Positions 45,956-55,686 of a stretch of 64,000 nt of DNA are shown here, in pieces. A model generated the notes under the pieces. It had not been told where the DNA came from and did no database searches. It was given only the letters and a program-made list of their open reading frames with translations. How positions within the stretch are numbered: the first letter of the stretch is position 1; the number at the start of each line of letters is the position of its first letter. The translations under genes and the position numbers were made by a program. This DNA comes from Vicinamibacteria bacterium (lineage in GTDB: Bacteria; Acidobacteriota; Vicinamibacteria; Fen-336): positions 21,859-85,858 of the forward strand of contig JAMPXO010000005.1 of assembly GCA_023701125.1 (NCBI GenBank). The letters run 5' to 3'.

Positions 45956-48606
45956 GCCGGATCGGCTCGCCGCGCGCGCTGGCGCGGGCCGCGCTCGGCG
46001 TCGGCATCGCGCTGACGGTGCTGGCGCTGCTGCGGCTCGCGCCGGTGTTCGTCGACCCGGTGCTCGACGTGCGGGCGCTGGCGCTGGCGCCGTGGGTGCT
46101 CGCGCTAGCGATCCTGGTGGCGCTGCTGCCGGCCACGGACGAGAAGCCGGGTCCGGGGCTGCGCCGGGCGGGACTCGCGCTGCTCGTGCTCGGCGCCGTG
46201 CTCGCGATCGTGGTCGCGGCGCGCGGCGCGGGTGGATTGCCCGCCCGGCTGTCCGGACCGCAAGGCGCGATCGCCGAGTTGCCGGCCGGCCCGATCGACG
46301 TGGCCGGCCCCGACCTGCGTGGGCTGCCCGCGCCGCGGCGGCGGATCGTCGAGTGGTCGGGCCCGCTCCACGTGCCGGAGAGCGGGCGCTACCGGCTGTG
46401 GGCCGACGGTCGTGGCGCGGTGACCGTCAGCGTCGACGGCCGGGTGGTGCTCGCTGCCGAGGGCGAGCGCCTGATCGCCGGCGCCGACGTCGATCTCGGC
46501 CGTGGCGCGCGCACCCTCGACGTGCGCCTCGAACGGGTCGGGCCCGGTCCGCGCCTGCGGCTGGGCTGGGTCACGCCAACAGGTCGGGCGGAGATGCTGC
46601 CGCCGAGGCGACTGGGGGAGTCGCCCGGCGGCGCGCTGTGGACGCTCACCGACCTGCTCGCCCACGCGCTGGCGGTGCTGGCCGGCCTGCTCGCCTTCGG
46701 GCTCTCCGCCCGCAGCGCGCGCGACGCGGACGAAGCCGCCGCCGATGCCGCTTCCCCCGGGCCCGTCACGGGCCGCGAGGCGCTGCTCGCCAGCGCGGGC
46801 TTCGCCGCGCTGGCGGTCGCCATGAGCTGGCCACTGGCCGCGGACCTCGCGGGCCACAGCCTGATGCAGTACCCCGACGGTCGGCTCAACGCGTGGATCC
46901 TGGCGTGGGGCGCCCACGCGCTCGTGACGTCGCCGGTGGACGTATTCCAGGCCCCGATCTTCCACCCGCTGCCCGACGCCCACGCCTTCACCGAGAACCT
47001 GTTGCTGCCGGCGGCCCTGGCGGCGCCGTTCACGCTGCTGGGCGGGCCGGCGCTGGGCTACAACCTGGTGCTGCTCGCCAGCCTCGCGCTGTCGGGCCTC
47101 GGCGCGTTCCTGCTCGCGCGGCGAGCCACCGGTGACGCGCTGGCCGCTTTCGTCGGCGCCGCGATCTTCGCGGTCGGCGTCCATCGCTGGGTGCGCCTCG
47201 CCCACCTGCACGCCCAGGTCACGGTGTTCCTGCCGTTGGCGCTGCTGACCCTCGACCGCTTTCTGGAGCGGCGCACGTTCCCGCGCGCGCTGGCGGTCGC
47301 CTTGTGCGTCATGCTGCAGGGGCTCTCGTCCGTCTACCTCGGGGCGATCACGGCCACCGCAGTGACGGCCTGCGTGTTGCTGGCGCTCTTCGCCCGCACG
47401 CTGTCGGGGCGCGACCTGCTGCGGCTCGCGGTGGCTGGCCTGGTCGCGCTGCCCCCGCTGGTGGCGATCGCCGCACCCTACTTCCGCATGCGCGGCTTCC
47501 AGGGCGTCGAGTTCACGCTCGACGACCTGCGCGTGTACGCGACCACGCTGGAGTCGTGGGCGGCCTCCGGCACGCCGCTGTGGGGCCCGCTCTCGCAGCG
47601 CCATCTCGACCCCGACCGCGTGCGCGACGGGCTGTTCCCGGGCCTCGTCCCGCTGCTGCTCGGCCTCGCGGGCCTGGCCCGCGCGCCGCGCCGCTGGCAG
47701 CTCGCGGCCGTCTCGCTGTGCGGCCTTTCGGTGTGGATCTCGCTCGGGCCGGAGACCGCGGCGTTCCGTTTCCTGCACGAGCAGGTCGTGCTGTTCCGGG
47801 CGATCCGCGCGTACTCGCGCTTCGCGCTGCTGGTGATGCTGGTGCTCGCGGTGCTGAGCGCGCTGGCGCTGGCCGGCCGTGGGCGCTGGCGGCTCGCCGC
47901 GCTGGCGCTGCTGTTGTTCGAGGCCCGCCACGCGCCGATCGGCACGGCGCCGCTGATCGAGCCGGGTGACGCCGAGCGCTGGCTGGCGGAGAAGCCGGGC
48001 GCCGTCGCCGCGCTGCCGCTGGGCGAGGGCGACACCGCGGCGATGCTGCGCCAGCTCGGCCACTGGCGGCCGCTGGTCAACGGCGACTCCGGCTTCATCC
48101 CGCGGCCGTACGATCGGGCGATGGAGCGGCTGGCAGGCACGCTGGACGCGGACGCGTTGCGCTACCTGCGGGCCGTGGAGGTGGCCCACGTGGTGTCGGA
48201 GACGCCGCAGCCGCTGCCGGAGGCCGCCCGCTTCGGCGCCACGGCGATCTACGCCGTGCCCGCGGGTGAGACGGCGCAGCGACCACAGCCCGCCGCGCCC
48301 GTGCCGACGCTGTGGGAGCGCGGTTCGGCCGTGGCCGACCTCGGTTCCCCGCGGCTCGTCTCGCGCATCACCTTCGAGCTGTCGGACGCGCCGTGGGTCA
48401 CGCAGCCGCGGGTCGAGCGCTCGCTCGACGGCCAGGCGTGGGAAGCGGTGGCGGCGGAAGCGAGCCTGGCCGACGCGATCCTCGGCCTGCTCGCCGATCC
48501 CCGCCACGGCCGCGGCGAGCTGCGGTTCGCGCCCGTCACCACCCGCTTCCTGCGCTTCGAGCCCGCGCTGCCGGCCCGTCCCGGCGTGTTCGAGGCCGGC
48601 CCGTGA
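45952..48606 (+). CDS. Large membrane protein with PA14-like and discoidin-like parts, GT-C type
   Basis: 884 residues if translation starts at CTG 45952 (CTGA overlap with the previous stop); the first clear alternative, GTG at 46018, would cut into helix 1. Order: two membrane helices (about 10-75), a soluble beta-rich domain (about 110-220, RRRIVEWSGPLHVPESGRYR, PA14-like), then about ten helices (about 230-680) with NAWILAWGAHALVTSPVD and FHPLPDAHAFTENLLLPAAL, and a C-terminal domain (about 775-884) resembling F5/8 type C modules (RITFELSDAP, ERSLDGQAWEAV). The helical part resembles GT-C polyprenyl-sugar transferases. It may add or present sugars outside the membrane, with the two soluble domains binding glycan. 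Confidence 0.78.
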   Translation: MSRIGSPRALARAALGVGIALTVLALLRLAPVFVDPVLDVRALALAPWVLALAILVALLPATDEKPGPGLRRAGLALLVLGAVLAIVVAARGAGGLPARLSGPQGAIAELPAGPIDVAGPDLRGLPAPRRRIVEWSGPLHVPESGRYRLWADGRGAVTVSVDGRVVLAAEGERLIAGADVDLGRGARTLDVRLERVGPGPRLRLGWVTPTGRAEMLPPRRLGESPGGALWTLTDLLAHALAVLAGLLAFGLSARSARDADEAAADAASPGPVTGREALLASAGFAALAVAMSWPLAADLAGHSLMQYPDGRLNAWILAWGAHALVTSPVDVFQAPIFHPLPDAHAFTENLLLPAALAAPFTLLGGPALGYNLVLLASLALSGLGAFLLARRATGDALAAFVGAAIFAVGVHRWVRLAHLHAQVTVFLPLALLTLDRFLERRTFPRALAVALCVMLQGLSSVYLGAITATAVTACVLLALFARTLSGRDLLRLAVAGLVALPPLVAIAAPYFRMRGFQGVEFTLDDLRVYATTLESWAASGTPLWGPLSQRHLDPDRVRDGLFPGLVPLLLGLAGLARAPRRWQLAAVSLCGLSVWISLGPETAAFRFLHEQVVLFRAIRAYSRFALLVMLVLAVLSALALAGRGRWRLAALALLLFEARHAPIGTAPLIEPGDAERWLAEKPGAVAALPLGEGDTAAMLRQLGHWRPLVNGDSGFIPRPYDRAMERLAGTLDADALRYLRAVEVAHVVSETPQPLPEAARFGATAIYAVPAGETAQRPQPAAPVPTLWERGSAVADLGSPRLVSRITFELSDAPWVTQPRVERSLDGQAWEAVAAEASLADAILGLLADPRHGRGELRFAPVTTRFLRFEPALPARPGVFEAGP

Positions 48607-49748
48607 ACGCCGTCCACCAGGTGCTGCCCGCGTTGCACGCAGGCGACGCGGTCGGCAACGAGGCGCTGCTGCTGCAGGCGGCGCTGCGTCGGGCCGGACT
48701 CGCCTCGGAGCTGTACGCGGGCCACGTCGATCCCGCCCTGCTCGCCCGCGCGCGACCGTTGCCCGAGGCGGAGCGTGCTGGTTCGGCCGCGTGGCTGTTC
48801 CACTTCGGACCCGACTCGCCCGCGGGTCGGCTGTTCCCGCGCCTGGCCGGGACCCGCGTCCTGCGCTATCACAACGTGACGCCGCCGGCGCTGCTGGCCG
48901 CGTACGCCCCGGAGCTGGCCCGGCTGTGCGCCGCGGGCCTCGACGAGGTGAAGGCGCTCGCCGCCAGTGCCGACCTCGGCCTCGGTGCATCGGAGTTCAA
49001 CCGCGGCGAGCTGGAGGCGATGGGCTACGCCCGAACCGCCGTGCTGCCGCTCTGCGCCGACGTCGACCGGGTGCGGCGAATCGCGCCCAACCGCGTGCTC
49101 GCGCGGCTCCTGGCCGACGGCCGCCGCAACCTGCTCGTCGTCGGCCGGCTCGCGCCCAACAAGCGGGTCGAAGACGCGATCGCCGCCTTCGCCGTTTTCC
49201 AGCGGCTGTTCGACCCGCGGGCCCGGCTGGTGATCGCCGGCGGCTGGGACGGCTTCCTGTCGTACCGCGCGGCGCTGGAGGCGCGGGCGAAAGCGCTGCG
49301 GGCCGAGCACGTCCTGTTCCTCGGCCGGGTCGGCGAAGACGAGCTGGCGGCCTGTTACCAGGCCAGCGATGCGCTCTTGTGCACCTCGGAGCACGAGGGC
49401 GTCGGCGTGCCGCTGCTGGAGGCGATGGCGTGCGACGTGCCGGTCTTCGCCTACGATGCGGGCGCGGTGCGCGAGACCCTGGACGGCGCCGGCGTGCTGC
49501 TGGCGAAAAAGACGGCAGAGACGTGGGCGGGCGCGCTCGACCGCGTGCTGGGCGACGGCGCCCTGCGCGCGGCCGTGGTCGCGGGCCAGCAGGCGGCACT
49601 CCGCCGCCGCCAGGCCGCCGACCCCGTGGCCACGCTGCAGGCGATTCTCGACGGGGGCTTGGGGGCGGAGGAGCTCCGTTCGCGACGTAGCCCCCATGGG
49701 ACCGGCGACGGGCTTCGCCCGGCGCCGGATCCCGAGGACCTGGCGTGA
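48603..49748 (+). CDS. GT4-like glycosyltransferase (family 2) with repeat-derived C-terminus
   Basis: 381 residues from a GTG in GTGA. Family-2 signatures: VHQVLPALHAGDAVGNEALL, VLRYHNVTPPALLAAYAPEL, LLVVGRLAPNKRVEDAIAAF and EX7E in EGVGVPLLE. The final 30 or so residues, from [16 protein letters not shown] onward, are encoded by repeat copy E (49651-49735), which runs almost to the stop. Paralogs at 43761 and 44831 end earlier, so the tail is probably an added segment and may be disordered. The next gene's GTG overlaps the stop. Confidence 0.87.
   Translation: MNAVHQVLPALHAGDAVGNEALLLQAALRRAGLASELYAGHVDPALLARARPLPEAERAGSAAWLFHFGPDSPAGRLFPRLAGTRVLRYHNVTPPALLAAYAPELARLCAAGLDEVKALAASADLGLGASEFNRGELEAMGYARTAVLPLCADVDRVRRIAPNRVLARLLADGRRNLLVVGRLAPNKRVEDAIAAFAVFQRLFDPRARLVIAGGWDGFLSYRAALEARAKALRAEHVLFLGRVGEDELAACYQASDALLCTSEHEGVGVPLLEAMACDVPVFAYDAGAVRETLDGAGVLLAKKTAETWAGALDRVLGDGALRAAVVAGQQAALRRRQAADPVATLQAILDGGLGAEELRSRRSPHGTGDGLRPAPDPEDLA
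49651..49735 (+). repeat. Dispersed two-hairpin repeat, copy E, at the end of a glycosyltransferase gene
   Basis: Reads GGGGGCTTGGGGGCGGAGG, TTCGCGACGTAGCCCCCATG, then ACCGGCGACGGGCTTCGCCC with a pairing GGCGCCGG. It contributes about 28 codons to the end of the gene at 48603 with no stop in that frame. Same orientation as the gene. Confidence 0.88.
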
Positions 49749-50926
49749 AACTCGGGTTCGTGCTGCAGCGCTATGGGGAGGGCATCACCGGCGGCTCGGA
49801 GTCGCTGGCCCGTGCGCTGGCCGAGCGTTTCGCCCGCGAAGCCGAGGTGACCGTGTTCACCTCCTGCGCGCGCGACTACGTGACCTGGCGCAACGAGCTG
49901 GCGCCCGGCCGCAGCCACGAGCACGGCGTCGAGGTGCTGCGCTTCGAGAGCGCCCGGGAACGCGACCTCGACGCTTTCAACGCGTACTCCGAGCCGTTCT
50001 ACCTGCGCACCGATCGCACGCCCGAGGAGGAACGCGACTGGCTGGTGCGGCAGGGGCCGTTCGTGCCCGGCCTGGTCGAAGAACTGGCGCGGCGCAAGGG
50101 CGAGTTCGACGCGATCCTGTTCTTCACCTACCTCTACTACCCGACCTGCGAGGGCCTGCGCGTCGCCCCCGAGCGCGCGGTGCTGGTGCCGACCACCCAC
50201 GACGAGCCGCCGCTGCGCTTCTCGGTGTTCCGCGAGGTGTTCGACGCACCGCGCGCGTTCGCGTTCCTGACCCCGGCCGAGGAGCGGCTCGTGCGCAGCC
50301 GCTTCGAGCTCGGTGACCGGCCCGGGCTCGTCGCCGGGATGGGCGTCGAGGCCCCGCCCGTGACCGACGTGCTCGCCTTCCGCACCCGCCACGACCTGCT
50401 GCGGCCCTACGCGCTGTACGCGGGCCGCATCGACGCCGGCAAGGGCTGTGACGAGATGATCGCGTTCCACGCGGCGTACCGCCGGGCCCAGGCCGGCGGC
50501 CTCGACCTCGTGTTGCTGGGCAAGCTGGCGATGCCGGAGCCGCGCGAGCCCGGCGTGCGCCACCTCGGCTTCGTCAGCGAGCAGGAGAAGTGGGCGGCGT
50601 TCGCCGGCGCCTCCGCGGTGGTCTGCCCGAGCCCCTACGAGAGCCTGTCGATCGTGCTGCTCGAGGGCATGGCGCAAGGCGTGCCCGCGCTGGTCAACGG
50701 CCGATCCGACGTGCTGGTCGAGCACTGCCGGCGCTCGAACGCCGGGCTCTGGTACGAGACCGCGGAGGAATTCGGCGAAGCGCTCGACCTGCTCGCCCGC
50801 GGCGACGGGTTGCGGCAGGCCATGGCGCAGAACGCGCGCCGCTACGTCGCGGCCGAGTACCGCTGGGACGTGGTGATGGAGCGCTACCGCAGCCTGATCG
50901 CCGCCGCCCGTGGATCGCGCCCGTGA
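49745..50926 (+). CDS. GT4-like glycosyltransferase (family 1 paralog)
   Basis: 393 residues from a GTG in GTGA. KLGFVLQRYGEGITGGSESL and DYVTWRNELAPGRSHEHGVE mark it as the third family-1 member (with 40938 and 42589). ALYAGRIDAGKGCDEMIAFH and EX7E in ESLSIVLLE complete the GT-B features. Unlike the other two it has no small helical partner gene in front; a family-2 glycosyltransferase precedes it instead. Its stop overlaps the GTG of the YhhN-like gene. Confidence 0.88.
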   Translation: MKLGFVLQRYGEGITGGSESLARALAERFAREAEVTVFTSCARDYVTWRNELAPGRSHEHGVEVLRFESARERDLDAFNAYSEPFYLRTDRTPEEERDWLVRQGPFVPGLVEELARRKGEFDAILFFTYLYYPTCEGLRVAPERAVLVPTTHDEPPLRFSVFREVFDAPRAFAFLTPAEERLVRSRFELGDRPGLVAGMGVEAPPVTDVLAFRTRHDLLRPYALYAGRIDAGKGCDEMIAFHAAYRRAQAGGLDLVLLGKLAMPEPREPGVRHLGFVSEQEKWAAFAGASAVVCPSPYESLSIVLLEGMAQGVPALVNGRSDVLVEHCRRSNAGLWYETAEEFGEALDLLARGDGLRQAMAQNARRYVAAEYRWDVVMERYRSLIAAARGSRP

Positions 50927-51636
50927 ACGCCCCGGTCGCACTGCCCACCGCTGCCCGCGCGGTCGCGCTGCTGGCGGTCCTCGCGTTCTTCGCCGCCACG
51001 GCGGCTGGCGTGCAGGAGATCCGCTTCTGGCTCAAGCCGCTGCCCGTGCTGGTCCTGGCCTGGGCGGCGCTGCGGGCTGCCGGCGGCGCGCGGGCAGAAA
51101 AAGCACCCCCGTCCCGCTTCGCGCTGCTGGTGGCGGCCGGCCTCGGCCTGTCCGCCGTCGGCGACATCCTGCTCGAGCTGCCCGGTGGTTTCGTCCGCGG
51201 CCTGGTGGCGTTCCTGCTCGCCCACGTCGCGTACGTGCTGGCCTTCGCCTCCGACTGCCGCAGCCCGGCCCTGCTGCGCGGGCTGCCGTGCCTGCTCTTC
51301 GGCGCGTTCTACTTCGGCCTGCTGCGCGCCCGGCTGGGCGCGCTGGAGCTGCCGGTGGCGGTGTACGTGACCGTCATCTGCACGATGTTGTGGCGAGCGC
51401 TGGCTCGTGCCGATCGTGGGCCGTCGGGCGTGCTCGGCGCGCTCGGCGCGCTGTCGTTCGTCGTCTCCGACTCGCTGCTGGCGTGGAACCGCTTCATGGC
51501 CCCGTTCGCCGCCGCGTCGTATGCGGTGATCGCCACGTACTGGCTGGGCCAGGCGGGCATTGCCGCCGCGGCCTGGCACGCCGCCTACTCGGACTCCTCG
51601 TCGCCCGAAGCAGGGCCCGCGCGCGAGACGAGGTAG
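50923..51636 (+). CDS. YhhN-family membrane protein (lysoplasmalogenase-like)
   Basis: 237 residues with about 8 predicted helices. FWLKPLPVLVLAWAALR near residue 34, LGLSAVGDILLELPGGFVRG near 75 and AYVLAFASD match YhhN/TMEM86. The human homolog hydrolyses the vinyl-ether bond of lysoplasmalogens; bacterial roles are less certain. The GTG overlaps the glycosyltransferase stop (GTGA), making it the last gene of the ten-gene coupled run. Its 3' end overlaps the convergent GT-C-like gene by 52 bp; the polar tail SSSPEAGPARETR lies in that overlap. Confidence 0.82.
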   Translation: MNAPVALPTAARAVALLAVLAFFAATAAGVQEIRFWLKPLPVLVLAWAALRAAGGARAEKAPPSRFALLVAAGLGLSAVGDILLELPGGFVRGLVAFLLAHVAYVLAFASDCRSPALLRGLPCLLFGAFYFGLLRARLGALELPVAVYVTVICTMLWRALARADRGPSGVLGALGALSFVVSDSLLAWNRFMAPFAAASYAVIATYWLGQAGIAAAAWHAAYSDSSSPEAGPARETR

Positions 51637-53282
51637 CCGCGGGCCTCCTCGACGGGCACGGGCTGGCTGAGGTTCGTGAACACCGTCACCGGCCCGTCGT
51701 GGCGGGTGAAGGACACGCCCAACCCGCGCAGGCCCGCGTCGAAGGCGTCCGCATCCTCCTGCGGTCGCAGCACGAAGGCGGCGGCGCCCCGCTTGCGGAC
51801 GCCGTCGGCGTGGCGCGGCGAGACGTAGTACGGCGTGGGCCCCAGCTCCGGCGAGAGCAGCACCCGCTCGCGGGTCAGCATCGTGACCGGGGCGGAGAGC
51901 GAGAAGTCGGCGTAGCCGGCGCGCACGCCCGCGCCTTCGACGAACGCCACGATCGCCGCGTACTGGGCGGCGACCTTGTCCGCGGCGCCGAGACGCGGAA
52001 GCGTGCCGACCGCATGGTTGGCCAGCAGCGCGACCGCGACCAGCGCAGCCGCCGGCCGCGAGCGGGCCCACAGCCGGGCCAGGCTGACGCCGGCGAACAG
52101 CGCCGTGCACACCACCAGCGGCAGCAGGTAGCGCGGCCGCCAGTGCAGGCGCTGGCTGGGCACCGCCCAGAACTGGGCGAGCACGAACAGCGCCAGCAGC
52201 AGCGGCAGCAGCGCGGGACGCGGCGCCAGGCCGCGCAGGCCGAGGCCGCCGCGGGTGGCGACGAGGTAGCCGAGCAGCGACACGGGCAGGATCGCCGCCG
52301 CGGCGACCCGCAGGTCGGGCCAGGTTGCGAGCCACGGGTGCTCGGGGCTGACCCCGGCGAGGATCGGGAAGGAGATCTTCAGCGTGCGCCACGCCTGGTG
52401 CGGCAGCGTGGCGAAGCGCTCGAGCCCGGGCGACGCCGCGCTCTGGCCGAGGATCTCGCGGGTCGCCCAGTCGTGCTGGACGTTCCAGCACAGCGCGGGC
52501 AGCGCCCCGAGCGCGGCGCCGACCAGAACCAACAGAATCCATGGGTCGCGCCACGTGCGCCCGCGCAGGACGAGCGCCGTACCCGCGGCGGCCACGTAGG
52601 ACAGCGCCACCGGCTGCTGCCAGACCGCGGCGCCCAGCGCCACGCCGATGCCGAGGTAGCAGAACCGCGCCGGCGCGCCGTGGAGGTCTTCGTCCAGCAG
52701 CCGCGCCAGCAGGGCGAGGGCGAGCCCGCCCAGCGCCATCACGTCGACGTACTGGCCGACGCAGTTGAGCTGGAAGGCGGTCGCGAACTTGGGCCCGATC
52801 GCGAGGTAGAGGCCCGCGGCCAGGGCCGCCGGGGGGCCGCCGATCCGCCGCGCCAGCGCCATCGTCGCCGCGATCGCGACCAGCGCGAGGAACAGGCTGG
52901 CCGTCACCAGCAGCAGCGCGTCGTCGCCGACGACGAAGCCCGGGGCCGCGGCCAGGTGGGCCTTGAGCGTGCCCTGGTAGTTGGCGCCCTCGGTGAAGGC
53001 CGGCGCGGGCCGCTCGCCGAGCCGCAGCGAGGCCGCCGCGAACGCCATGTAGGCACCGTCCTTGTTGACGAAACCGGCGGGGTGGACGAGGGCCGGCGCG
53101 CGATAGGCGACGGCCAGCGCGAGACAGGCGAGGGTCTCGGCGCGGGGTCGTGGCCAGGCGCCGAGGTGTGGGCGGACCAGGACCTCGAGCAGGACGCAGA
53201 GCGCGGCCGCGGACAGGACGACGGGGAGGAAGGAGGACGCCGCGAACCAGGCCCAGGTGAAGCCGAAGGCGGCGCACAGCAC
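51585..53282 (-). CDS. GT-C-like multi-pass membrane protein, paralog of the one at 30372
   Basis: 565 residues with about 12 predicted helices and a C-terminal soluble part of about 110 residues. GFVNKDGAYMAFAAASLR near residue 70 provides the acidic first-loop residues typical of GT-C enzymes. QGTLKAHLAAAPGFV and QYVDVMALGGLALALL align with the protein at 30372-32078. A GTG at 53282 is chosen as the start, 25 nt after the stop of the DUF4388 gene. Its 3' end overlaps the YhhN gene by 52 bp. It likely transfers a polyprenyl-linked sugar and may belong functionally to the glycosyltransferase cluster although on the other strand. Confidence 0.7.
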   Translation of the reverse strand: MLCAAFGFTWAWFAASSFLPVVLSAAALCVLLEVLVRPHLGAWPRPRAETLACLALAVAYRAPALVHPAGFVNKDGAYMAFAAASLRLGERPAPAFTEGANYQGTLKAHLAAAPGFVVGDDALLLVTASLFLALVAIAATMALARRIGGPPAALAAGLYLAIGPKFATAFQLNCVGQYVDVMALGGLALALLARLLDEDLHGAPARFCYLGIGVALGAAVWQQPVALSYVAAAGTALVLRGRTWRDPWILLVLVGAALGALPALCWNVQHDWATREILGQSAASPGLERFATLPHQAWRTLKISFPILAGVSPEHPWLATWPDLRVAAAAILPVSLLGYLVATRGGLGLRGLAPRPALLPLLLALFVLAQFWAVPSQRLHWRPRYLLPLVVCTALFAGVSLARLWARSRPAAALVAVALLANHAVGTLPRLGAADKVAAQYAAIVAFVEGAGVRAGYADFSLSAPVTMLTRERVLLSPELGPTPYYVSPRHADGVRKRGAAAFVLRPQEDADAFDAGLRGLGVSFTRHDGPVTVFTNLSQPVPVEEARGYLVSRAGPASGDEESE

Positions 53283-53307
53283 CGCCGCCTCGAGCCGCGG
53301 GCGCAGG

Positions 53308-54126
53308 TTACTGGATCGCGCGGAGCTGCTCCAGCAGCGTCTCGGTCGCGGCGGGGCCCTTGAGGATCGAGGCCGCGCGCACGATCTGGTTGATCGCCTC
53401 GTCGACCGCTTCGTTGCCCGCGCCCTTCTCGATCTCGCCCTTGGCCTTCAGGTAGTGCTTGTTGACGACGCTCTCGCCGACGGCGCCGAGCTGGGCGCTG
53501 CACACCTCGCGGACCCTGTTGAGGCGGGTCATCACCTCGCTGGCCGCGGCCGGCACGCCGCCGGACTTGCTCATCGCGCGGTTCGGGTTGCCCTCGCGCA
53601 GCCGGATCAGGTTGGTGGTGATCAGGCCGTACAGGATCTTGGCCGCGTCGAACACCGACAGCCCGGCCGCCTGGGCGATGTCCTTGATCGAGCGGACGCC
53701 GTCGATCTTGGACAGGATCAGCCACTCGGAGGTGTTGAGGTTGATCTGGCCCTCGCGCGCGTCCTGGACCACGAACTCCGGCACCAGGTCGGTCGACGGG
53801 ATCTTCTTCGACAGCACGCGCCACTCGTCGAGCCGGCGCGCCGCTTCCATCAGCAGGTTGGTGTTGCTCTTCGAGATCGTGCGCAGCGGGGTGGCCACCC
53901 CGGGGTCGAACCGGAACTCGCCGCGGCTCCAGATGGCGAGCGCGTAGACCGCCTCTTCGCCGGTCGCCTCTTCGAGCTGGGCGTGCACGATCTGGCCATC
54001 GGCGAGGAAGATCTCGCCCTTGAGCGGCCCATCCTGGAGGTGGAACACCCCCGTCTTCCCGCTGACGCTGATCAGCTGGATGATGTCGGGCAGATGGAGT
54101 TCGGCGAGCGATCCCTGAAAAGCCAT
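53308..54126 (-). CDS. DUF4388-domain protein
   Basis: 272 residues. The N-terminal DUF4388 (PATAN-like) domain (about 1-110) starts MAFQGSLAELHLPDIIQLIS and contains GKTGVFHLQDGPLKGEIFLA. The middle (ILSKIDGVRSIKDIAQAAGL) is a winged-helix-like segment and the end is helical. These proteins are common in Acidobacteriota, Myxococcota and cyanobacteria, often beside two-component or motility genes, and may act as adaptors. It lies 107 nt beyond the stop of the sigma-54 regulator on the same strand and has its own promoter at 54183-54212. Downstream is the GT-C-like gene. Confidence 0.87.
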   Translation of the reverse strand: MAFQGSLAELHLPDIIQLISVSGKTGVFHLQDGPLKGEIFLADGQIVHAQLEEATGEEAVYALAIWSRGEFRFDPGVATPLRTISKSNTNLLMEAARRLDEWRVLSKKIPSTDLVPEFVVQDAREGQINLNTSEWLILSKIDGVRSIKDIAQAAGLSVFDAAKILYGLITTNLIRLREGNPNRAMSKSGGVPAAASEVMTRLNRVREVCSAQLGAVGESVVNKHYLKAKGEIEKGAGNEAVDEAINQIVRAASILKGPAATETLLEQLRAIQ

Positions 54127-54182
54127 TAATTGCTCAAACCTTCCGGCCGAACCCCTTCATTTACCGCAACTTGAATCGCGCC

Positions 54183-54212
54183 AAGCTAGCAAGCCGCCGC
54201 GCTGGATGTCAA
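54183..54212 (-). promoter_or_regulatory. Sigma-70-type promoter for the DUF4388 gene
   Basis: Minus strand: TTGACA (54212-54207), 18-bp spacer, TAGCTT (54188-54183). Predicted leader about 50 nt. Confidence 0.65.
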
Positions 54213-54233
54213 CCGGGTCGAAAAACCGGCCCC

Positions 54234-55655
<1,422 letters not shown>

Positions 55656-55686
55656 CCGATCGTGGTCCTCAGCTTGTCCCCCTGCT

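Noticed and set aside
39472..53282. Horizontally acquired glycosyltransferase island
   Set aside because: GC content and codon use look the same as in the flanking housekeeping genes, and no mobility genes or direct repeats border it.
54213..54233. Terminator after the sigma-54 regulator (TTTTT next to CCGG)
   Set aside because: The stem is only the short self-complementary CCGG; too weak to call.
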